DNA of 5,093 nt from Candidatus Cloacimonadota bacterium (GTDB lineage: Bacteria > Cloacimonadota > Cloacimonadia > Cloacimonadales > JAJBBL01). Positions within the stretch are counted from its first letter, which is position 1. Each line of letters starts with the position of its first letter. A model generated the notes under the pieces. The model did not search any database and had not been told where the DNA came from. It saw only the letters and a program-made list of their open reading frames with translations. Location of the stretch: contig JAJBBL010000195.1 of NCBI GenBank assembly GCA_020532365.1, positions 1-5,093 on the forward strand. Reading direction: 5' to 3'. The translations under genes and the position numbers were made by a program. Positions 1 to 5,093 of the stretch are shown here, piece by piece.

Positions 1-950
1 ATAGAGATTATAGGTGGATCAGGGTCTGGCAAGACACACCTCTACCAGAAGCTGTGTAAAAACTTGGTCTCAGAGGATTATACTCTACATCAATATGCTC
101 CGTCTATTATTGAGGTTAACCAATTTAAAGCTTTGAGTATGCTCATTTTCGACTTAACCGACTCTGAGTATAACGATCTGGTTGAAGGGGCTAAAATACT
201 CTCGACCGATAGTCGATATGACTTTTTCTTTTTCATTACCGAACAGCTCCGTCAGCAGGGTAAGATAAAGTCAAAAGTGATCGTTATCGACAACTGTGAT
301 CTACTCGACCGTTATACTTTAGATTTTCTACAGTATTACGTGCAGTATGCTGCAGAGGAGCGTGTTCACTTTATCGGCTTGACGAGCGAAGAGCTCTTTC
401 CTTTTTCTGAGAAGATCAAGCTTGATTACCTCTCATATAGTGATATATTGCTTGTTTTGAAGGATATCTTTGAGCAGGATGAGGCTGAGCTTAAGACACA
501 AAGTGAGCTTCTCTTTACCCTCTCACACGGGAATATTTACATCATAGAACACCTTATACGTGACTTTGTTAAAACTAATAAAAGCACTAACTTTAACTTA
601 ACGAGCTATCTTGATAAACAGGTTGACTTAACTACTATCTACTACAATGAATTAGCTGAGCTGAGTAAAGCCGACAAGCAAGCCCTTTACGCTGTGTTTC
701 TCTTAGATAGACAGGCCACTGAAGAGAATGTGTATGACTATCTATCTAAGAGTGACAAAAAGTTAACTAAAAAGAGTCTGAACGAAACTCTGGATAAGCT
801 TATAGGTGACGACTTTATGGAGGACAATGGGCCTATTTATCGGATTAAAAAGCTGAGGCCGTTCCGTGACTTTTTCTTAGAGTTATCGACTGAAGAGCGG
901 AATAAGATCTATGAAACGGTATCTAAATTCCATAAAGAGTTACATAAAGA
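1..950 (+). other. N-terminal STAND/AAA_16-like P-loop NTPase with winged-helix-like segment
   Basis: This domain of the regulator is probably a nucleotide-dependent signalling switch. Walker A is GGSGSGKT at codons 5-12 (bases 13-36). Walker B is VIVIDNCD at codons 93-100, followed by LLD, which fits the AAA_16 pattern of hydrophobic strand, DD, then xxxAD. A strand with IGLTSEE (about codons 124-130) sits where the sensor strand should be. SHGNIYIIEHLIRDF (about 175-190) matches the 'GNPxxxEExLR' signature seen near the end of such domains. From about codon 219 to 316 a helical stretch with ALYAVFLLDR and a later GPIYRIKKLRPFRDFF resembles the winged-helix part that follows the NTPase in MalT-like and kinase-TPR proteins. 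The second Walker B acidic residue is Asn98. Domain boundaries are estimated by eye, and the domain begins upstream of the window. Confidence 0.8.
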
Positions 951-3900
951 TTCTAAACTTGATCTGAGCTCGTATCAAGTGGGACTACACCTCTTCGATC
1001 CCGAATACAACTCCATAACAGAAGACGCGTTCGTGACGATGCGTGACTATTTAGAGCGAATAAATGAGTATGACAAAGTCTTGGAGATTTCGGAGTTCAT
1101 CATTGAGCTGTCTAAGACCGATGAGAAGAAGATTAAGGCGCTGCTCAAAGCTGGAGTTATTTGTAAACATTCACTCAAATTTGAAGAGTCTGCTCAGTAT
1201 TTCCGTGAAGCGCTAAGAATTTCGTCGGAGATCTCTGCACCTATTGAAGAGATAGTGTTTGAGCTGGCTGATAGTCTGTATAAATTGAACTCCTTTGCCT
1301 ACGCTTTGGAGATGATCAAGAAATACCAAGCTGAATACAAAGACAAATATTGGACTGCAAAGCTGCTCCTGATGCAGGGTGAAATTAATATTGATAGTAA
1401 TAACGACACTGAAGCACGTGAAATCGTCGAACAGCTTTACGAATTATACCCCGAGATAGAAGATCAAGACAAAAAGCAATTTATCCTTGCTGAGACTAAA
1501 AAGCTGTTAGGTAAAGTCTACTACTACACTAACCAGTGGGATAAGGCTGAAGGGGCGTTTAAAGAAGCGGGTAAGATATTCCAAGCGCTGAACGATATAG
1601 CCGGTTTGGCAGCGATCGATAACAACTTAGGTGTGTTAAAGATGTATCGAGGCGATTGGAAAGAAACGGAAGAGCTCTTTCTACAGAGTTTGGAATTGGA
1701 GCGTCAACGCTATAGCCTCGACGGAGTATCCATCTGTTACAATAACTTGGGTGGGCTCTGGGAAGACAGAGGGGACTATGTTAAGTCTCTCGATTACTTC
1801 AATGAGGCTCTCAAGATAAAGAAACTGCTCAGTGACCGCTACAACATCTGTAATATTTATAATAATATTGGCGTCACTTATATGGATAACGGCGAGTTTG
1901 AAAAGGCGGGTGAAGCTTTCGAAAAGACTATGGAAGTGGCGCGTAACTTCAACCTGTTTAAAAACCTTATCGCCGCTTTGAATAACCTTGGAGCTCTTTA
2001 CTTCAAGTCGGGCAAGTGGTCTAAAGCTATCGATTGTTATGAAGAGGCTATCGAACGGTCTAAAAAGGACAAGTTTTTAGACGGTCTATCCAAGTCATAT
2101 AATAACTTAGGAGAGCTATACGAAAGGCGTGGCGAGTATGAATTAGCCCACGACTTTTATTTCAAAGCGAGCAGTTTAGTAGAAGAGCTCAACGATGAGT
2201 ATCAAAAGGCTGAGATTTGGGGTAATTTAGGTAGCGTTTTGACTAACCTGCTCAACTTTAGCGACGCCTATCGCTACTTAGTGGAGAGCCTTGATTTCTT
2301 TAAAACACTCAACGCTAACGATAAGATTATCGAAGGGTGTCAAAAAATGGCAAACTACTTCATAATGACCAGAAATCAGGAGAGTGCCACTTACTACCTC
2401 GAAGAGGCGTTAACCAAAGCTCAAGAGAGTAATAACACCTACGAAATAGGACGAACTTACTTTATTAAGGGTCAGTTAGATAAAAAGAACCCGAAAGAAG
2501 CCCAGGAGTCGTTTGAAAAGGCGATTAAGATCTTTGTAGAGACTAAAAACTATTACGAGCTGGCACTCGCTAACTATGAATACGCCTCCATCCTGTTTGA
2601 TAATAAAGATTGGCAACAAGCACTTGAAATACTCAACAATAACAAAAAAATCCTTAAAGAGTATGGCGCTATCTCACTCATCGAAAAGAATGACCTGTTT
2701 ATCCAAAAGATTGAGAAAACACACTACCCCGAAATACAGGAGAGTAAACGCCATGAGACACTTTTAGAGAAGTTTTACGAAATAACTCAAAATATGAAGT
2801 CGATTACCAACTTCAATACCTTGTTAGATTATACACTCGATAGCTTTGTCGAACTGTCTGAAGGTGATGGTGGAATCATCTGCCTGTATAATAACGCTAA
2901 AGTGGGGTTGGATACCTGGGAATATAAACTGTTTAATAACTACTCCCCTGACGACAAGGTTTATGATAATATGATGGAAATCGTTGGCAAAACCTTCCAG
3001 GATGGGAAAGCACTCAACTACAAACAGCCACACTTTGCCGCTCAATACAACAATATCGTCTCCTTCCCTCTTACCATACACGATCAGACACTTGGAGTCA
3101 TCTTGCTCTTTAGCAAACACGGCTCACATTACTTTTCAGAAAGGATTACCAACCTGCTCAATGCTCTCAGTAACCAAGCTGTCGTCATCATCGAACACTA
3201 TCGAAATGCATCACTGTCTAAGACACACGAAACGATTAGAGGTGAACTGAGTGAGCCGCAAATCTTCACCAATATCATCGGTAAAAGTGAGAGAATCCAA
3301 GATATCTTTAATATCATTGAAAAAGTAAAAGACGTTCCAACTACTATCCTCATAGAAGGACCGAGCGGTACCGGTAAAGAGCTCATCGCTCGAGCTATCC
3401 ACTATAATAGCGTGAGAAAAAACAAACAGTTTGTAGCCCAATATTGCGGCTCTTTACCCGAAACATTGCTTGAAAGTGAACTGTTTGGACACGTTAAAGG
3501 ATCGTTTACCGGAGCTACTCACGACAAGAAAGGGCTCTTTGAAATAGCTGATGGCGGCACCTTCTTCTTGGACGAAATTGCCGATATATCGCTATCCACA
3601 CAAGCTAAACTACTCCGCTTCCTCCAAGAAGGAGAAATTAAACGGGTAGGTTCGACTAAAACACAGCATGTGGACGTAAGAGTCATCTGTGCTACTAACG
3701 TCCCCCTTAAAAAGAAGATCGATAGTGGTGAGTTCCGCTTAGATCTCTATTACAGACTTAACGTCATTAAAATTGAGGTGCCAAGCCTTACCGAAAGGAA
3801 ATCTGATATACCACTCCTCTCTGTCCACTTCCTTGATAAATACAACAAAAAGATGAACAAAAACATTAAAGGTATCACCGATGAGGCAATGAACGTCTTT

Positions 3901-4221
3901 ATGGAAAGTGAGTGGCCTGGAAATATCAGACAGTTGGAAAACGAGATTGAAAGAGCAGTCACATTGGTCGAAGAAGACTCCTATATCAAGCCGTCTGACC
4001 TATCAGAAGAGGTGATTAGATACGCTGCAGAACGTGAAGAGAAGGCAAATGAGCCGCCAAGGTCACTGAAAGAAGCGGTTGAAGAATTAGAAAAAGATAT
4101 GATCAGAGAGGCGATTGTTAGAAATAAATGGAATCAAACCCAAACTGCTAAAGAGTTAGGACTAAGCAGACAAGGCTTGATTCAAAAATTGAAGAGGTAT
4201 GGCCTCGATAAGGAAGAATAA
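1..4221 (+). CDS. Sigma-54-dependent transcriptional activator: STAND NTPase-TPR-GAF-AAA+-Fis HTH fusion (5' partial)
   Basis: This is a bacterial enhancer-binding protein that should use ATP hydrolysis to open sigma-54 RNA polymerase promoters in response to signals sensed by its N-terminal domains. It acts in the cytoplasm; no membrane segment is visible. The frame is open from base 1, and 1406 residues are visible before the TAA at 4219-4221. Numbering codons from base 1, the parts are a P-loop NTPase (5-210), a winged-helix-like segment (219-316), TPRs (about 365-895), GAF (919-1070), sigma-54 AAA+ (1092-1330) and a Fis-type HTH (1355-1403). Walker A lies at codons 5-12, before the TTG at base 64, so that TTG is not the start; the true start is upstream of the window. 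There is no receiver domain, unlike NtrC. Relatives with this layout often carry an N-terminal Ser/Thr kinase, which cannot be seen here. The class is very secure. The signal and target promoters are unknown. Confidence 0.95.
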   Translation: MEIIGGSGSGKTHLYQKLCKNLVSEDYTLHQYAPSIIEVNQFKALSMLIFDLTDSEYNDLVEGAKILSTDSRYDFFFFITEQLRQQGKIKSKVIVIDNCDLLDRYTLDFLQYYVQYAAEERVHFIGLTSEELFPFSEKIKLDYLSYSDILLVLKDIFEQDEAELKTQSELLFTLSHGNIYIIEHLIRDFVKTNKSTNFNLTSYLDKQVDLTTIYYNELAELSKADKQALYAVFLLDRQATEENVYDYLSKSDKKLTKKSLNETLDKLIGDDFMEDNGPIYRIKKLRPFRDFFLELSTEERNKIYETVSKFHKELHKDSKLDLSSYQVGLHLFDPEYNSITEDAFVTMRDYLERINEYDKVLEISEFIIELSKTDEKKIKALLKAGVICKHSLKFEESAQYFREALRISSEISAPIEEIVFELADSLYKLNSFAYALEMIKKYQAEYKDKYWTAKLLLMQGEINIDSNNDTEAREIVEQLYELYPEIEDQDKKQFILAETKKLLGKVYYYTNQWDKAEGAFKEAGKIFQALNDIAGLAAIDNNLGVLKMYRGDWKETEELFLQSLELERQRYSLDGVSICYNNLGGLWEDRGDYVKSLDYFNEALKIKKLLSDRYNICNIYNNIGVTYMDNGEFEKAGEAFEKTMEVARNFNLFKNLIAALNNLGALYFKSGKWSKAIDCYEEAIERSKKDKFLDGLSKSYNNLGELYERRGEYELAHDFYFKASSLVEELNDEYQKAEIWGNLGSVLTNLLNFSDAYRYLVESLDFFKTLNANDKIIEGCQKMANYFIMTRNQESATYYLEEALTKAQESNNTYEIGRTYFIKGQLDKKNPKEAQESFEKAIKIFVETKNYYELALANYEYASILFDNKDWQQALEILNNNKKILKEYGAISLIEKNDLFIQKIEKTHYPEIQESKRHETLLEKFYEITQNMKSITNFNTLLDYTLDSFVELSEGDGGIICLYNNAKVGLDTWEYKLFNNYSPDDKVYDNMMEIVGKTFQDGKALNYKQPHFAAQYNNIVSFPLTIHDQTLGVILLFSKHGSHYFSERITNLLNALSNQAVVIIEHYRNASLSKTHETIRGELSEPQIFTNIIGKSERIQDIFNIIEKVKDVPTTILIEGPSGTGKELIARAIHYNSVRKNKQFVAQYCGSLPETLLESELFGHVKGSFTGATHDKKGLFEIADGGTFFLDEIADISLSTQAKLLRFLQEGEIKRVGSTKTQHVDVRVICATNVPLKKKIDSGEFRLDLYYRLNVIKIEVPSLTERKSDIPLLSVHFLDKYNKKMNKNIKGITDEAMNVFMESEWPGNIRQLENEIERAVTLVEEDSYIKPSDLSEEVIRYAAEREEKANEPPRSLKEAVEELEKDMIREAIVRNKWNQTQTAKELGLSRQGLIQKLKRYGLDKEE
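1100..2680 (+). repeat. TPR array, about 13 repeats, mostly 40 residues (120 bases) each
   Basis: This is a protein-level tandem repeat inside the regulator gene, expected to form a superhelical surface that binds a partner or peptide. The core motif is YNNLGxLYxxxGxYxxAxxxFxxAL. Homologous points (the codon two before the 'LG' pair) fall at bases 1501, 1621, 1741, 1861, 1981, 2101, 2221, 2341 and 2461, exactly 120 bases apart. The next equivalent point is 2575 (38 residues later), and one earlier is 1369 (44 residues before). Less regular repeats extend back to about base 1138. NNLG or NNIG occurs at five successive repeats (1621 to 2101), then GNLG at 2221. The repeats differ in sequence at the DNA level, so this is an old array rather than a fresh duplication. 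The 40-residue unit, longer than the classical 34, is typical of the TPR_12/MalT/kinesin-light-chain style. Confidence 0.92.
2755..3210 (+). other. GAF-like sensory domain of the regulator
   Basis: This segment lies between the TPR array and the AAA+ domain. It has the features of a GAF domain: an opening helix with ITNFNTLLDYTLDSFVELS followed by a GDGGIICLY strand, then SFPLTIHDQTLGVILLFS, which matches the 'vPL...xxxGvLxl' core. It ends with a helix, FSERITNLLNALSNQAVVIIEHYR, that matches the usual closing 'Fsxxdxxlxxxlaxqxaxaienaxl'. GAF domains bind small ligands or mediate dimerisation, and in activators such as NifA and FhlA they control the adjacent AAA+ ring. No ligand-specific motif (for example haem or cyclic-nucleotide residues) is recognisable, so the signal stays unknown. 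The long final helix probably continues as a linker into the AAA+ domain. Confidence 0.8.
3271..4010 (+). other. Sigma-54-interacting AAA+ ATPase domain
   Basis: This is the effector engine of the regulator. Motifs in order, with codons numbered from base 1: Walker A GPSGTGKE at 1120-1127; LLESELFGH followed by the sigma-54 contact loop GSFTGA at 1167-1172 (bases 3499-3516); Walker B GTFFLDE at 1186-1192; sensor I CATN ending at 1233; arginine fingers in FRLDLYYRLNV at R1246 and R1252; PSLTERKSDIPLL; and sensor II in WPGNIRQLEN with R1310. All residues needed for ATP binding, hydrolysis and ring action are present. Two deviations are visible: the contact loop has Ser instead of the common Ala at its second place, and the strand that normally reads NCAALPE reads YCGSLPE (Tyr at codon 1148). 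The intact Phe-Thr core of the loop predicts that it still engages sigma-54. Confidence 0.96.
4063..4209 (+). other. Fis-type helix-turn-helix (HTH_8) DNA-binding domain
   Basis: The C-terminal segment SLKEAVEELEKDMIREAI leads into NKWNQTQTAKELGLSRQGL and IQKLKRYGL, the standard layout of the Fis-like DNA-binding domain at the end of NtrC-family activators: a dimerisation helix with an Glu-Lys pair, then the HTH with 'TAxxLGLSRxxLxxKLKRYGL'. It should bind enhancer-like sites upstream of sigma-54 promoters. The usual 'GN' before the first HTH helix is 'WN' here, a variant found in some members. The gene ends seven codons after the recognition helix region, the normal place for this family, so the C-terminus is intact. 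Confidence 0.93.
4210..4216 (+). promoter_or_regulatory. Possible weak ribosome binding site for the exonuclease gene
   Basis: AAGGAAG lies in the last codons of the regulator gene. It resembles a Shine-Dalgarno sequence but its last base is 15 bases before the ATG at 4232, longer than the usual 5-10. No better purine-rich match lies nearer (AAACAAAGCG immediately precedes the start). Translation may therefore depend on coupling to the upstream gene, or on an SD-independent mode. Confidence 0.3.
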
Positions 4222-4231
4222 AACAAAGCGT

Positions 4232-5093
4232 ATGGAAAGGATTAGTTTTTGGAAAGATAAAAGCTATGTAGCACTCGATATAGAGACTACCGGTTTAGAT
4301 TCTACTGTTAATGAAATTATTGAGTTAGGAGCTGTTTTATACTCTGACGGTAAGGAAATTGAATCCCTTAACCTCTTGCTTAAAACTAAAAATAAACTCC
4401 CTAACTTTATTAAACAGCTAACTAAAATTACCGATGAAGAACTCTCTACTAAAGGTTTTGAACCTAATAAAGGTTTGAAAAAACTATTGGACTTCATCAA
4501 AGATTACCCGCTCGTATGCCATAATGCACCGTTTGATATCGGGTTTATTCAAGATAAACTACTCGAACACCGCTTGCCTACACTGAATAACAAAGTTTAC
4601 GATACGCTGACTCTGAGCAAAATCTACCTCCCTTTCCTAAATAACCATAAATTGGAAACTGTTGCCACTGGATTTCAACTCGAAGAGACAGAATACCATA
4701 GGGCTACTGCTGACGCCAGAATAACAGGCCAAATCTTCCATAAACTGACCGACTTTATTATTGAATACATACCTTTTGAACTCAACAACACCATCTTAGA
4801 AATCTCGAATAATCTTGAACAAGGTGCCACTATGCCTGATCATATCGAGAGAATCATCGGATATCAACGTAAATACGCTCTAATCTCAAATAAAGCTAAC
4901 GATTACCTGAAACTCTTTGCGTCACCATACGCGGCAAGCCTCGGGTTCAATAAATCACATAATGTTATAAATAGTAACGACTATACTCCCTATGCGGAGT
5001 TTATTGAGGACGAAATAGAGTATGCCGTGACTGTGATTGCGAAAGAGGTCGAGAAAGAAGAGATTGAGGATAGTTTCGTTGATGAGTGCTTTG
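4232..5093 (+). CDS. DnaQ-like DEDDh 3'-5' exonuclease, probably the N-terminal part of a DinG-type exonuclease-helicase (3' partial)
   Basis: This is a 3'-5' exonuclease of the DNA polymerase III epsilon family, acting on DNA 3' ends with two metal ions. 287 codons are visible and the frame runs off the window. The catalytic set is complete: Asp16 and Glu18 in ALDIETTGLD (Exo I), Asp102 in CHNAPFDIGF (Exo II), and His156 with Asp161 in HRATADA (Exo III, DEDDh type). The ATG at 4232 is chosen because Exo I begins only about a dozen residues later, as in relatives. Residues 170-287 go beyond a stand-alone exonuclease. They begin with a helical stretch (FIIEYIPFELNNTILEISNN) like the linker of DinG proteins of Gram-positive type, and end with an acidic run (EEIEDSFVDECF) where a helicase domain could start. 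No helicase motif is inside the window, so the fusion is inferred. A free-standing epsilon-like exonuclease with a long tail is the alternative. It follows the regulator by 10 bases, same strand. Confidence 0.9.
   Translation, partial: MERISFWKDKSYVALDIETTGLDSTVNEIIELGAVLYSDGKEIESLNLLLKTKNKLPNFIKQLTKITDEELSTKGFEPNKGLKKLLDFIKDYPLVCHNAPFDIGFIQDKLLEHRLPTLNNKVYDTLTLSKIYLPFLNNHKLETVATGFQLEETEYHRATADARITGQIFHKLTDFIIEYIPFELNNTILEISNNLEQGATMPDHIERIIGYQRKYALISNKANDYLKLFASPYAASLGFNKSHNVINSNDYTPYAEFIEDEIEYAVTVIAKEVEKEEIEDSFVDECF

Noticed and set aside
64..66. TTG as the start codon of the regulator
   Set aside because: The 21 in-frame codons before it encode a Walker A motif that belongs to the same NTPase domain, and no ribosome binding site precedes it.
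2562..2580. TGGCAC as the -24 element of a sigma-54 promoter
   Set aside because: The -12 element (TTGC at the fixed spacing) is absent; the hexamer lies inside TPR coding sequence. Other TGGCA occurrences (near 1607, 2611, 2984) also lack a -12 match.
1501..2580. Tandem DNA repeat or CRISPR-like array from the 120-base period
   Set aside because: The period reflects 40-residue TPR units; the DNA between the short conserved motifs is divergent and there are no identical repeats with unique spacers.
2576..2767. 63-codon + strand frame inside the regulator
   Set aside because: It lies fully within the TPR-to-GAF coding region in another frame, has no recognisable domain and no ribosome binding site.
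2824..3441. Overlapping small frames on both strands across the GAF and early AAA+ region
   Set aside because: All overlap confidently assigned domains of the regulator; their translations have no family features and look like codon shadows.
3750..3962. 70-codon minus-strand frame
   Set aside because: It is antisense to the arginine-finger and sensor II region of the AAA+ domain and has no independent support.
4222..4231. Terminator or promoter in the intergenic gap
   Set aside because: Ten bases are too few, and no inverted repeat followed by a T-run is present around it.
4264..4500. 78-codon minus-strand frame
   Set aside because: It is antisense to the Exo I region of the exonuclease, whose catalytic motifs are all intact on the + strand.

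Overview
The window holds two genes on the + strand, both cut by its edges. It is moderately AT-rich and almost entirely coding. The first gene is a sigma-54-dependent (RpoN) transcription activator, so the source is a bacterium that has RpoN. The large fused activator, the Lys/Glu/Asn-rich protein composition and the exonuclease gene that follows would suit a lineage such as Cloacimonadota, another FCB or candidate-phylum group, a spirochaete or a deltaproteobacterium. The sequence alone does not decide this, and I hold the taxonomy loosely.

Positions 1-4221 encode the C-terminal 1406 residues of a very large modular regulator. The reading frame is open from the first base. The first visible residues already form a P-loop, so the TTG at position 64 is not the real start. 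The order of parts is: a STAND/AAA_16-type P-loop NTPase with a winged-helix-like segment (about 1-950), a long TPR array (about 1100-2680) with a central run in an exact 120-base register, a GAF-like domain (about 2755-3210), a sigma-54-interacting AAA+ domain (about 3271-4010) and a Fis-type helix-turn-helix (about 4063-4209). The layout reads as: the sensory NTPase, TPR and GAF parts perceive a ligand or partner, the AAA+ ring remodels sigma-54 RNA polymerase, and the HTH places the protein on DNA. In related proteins a Ser/Thr kinase domain often lies before the NTPase, but that region is outside the window.

After a gap of only 10 bases, positions 4232-5093 encode the first 287 residues of a DnaQ-like DEDDh 3'-5' exonuclease. 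Its post-exonuclease tail suggests the N-terminal half of a DinG-type exonuclease-helicase. The spacing and lack of a terminator suggest co-transcription, but the two proteins have no evident shared pathway.

I found no RNA genes, mobile elements, CRISPR arrays, terminators or convincing promoters. The points most worth a second look are within the regulator: a Tyr at the position of the AAA+ 'glutamate switch' Asn, an Asn in the Walker B of the N-terminal NTPase, the exact-register TPR block, and a marked change in arginine codon choice between the sensory and effector halves.
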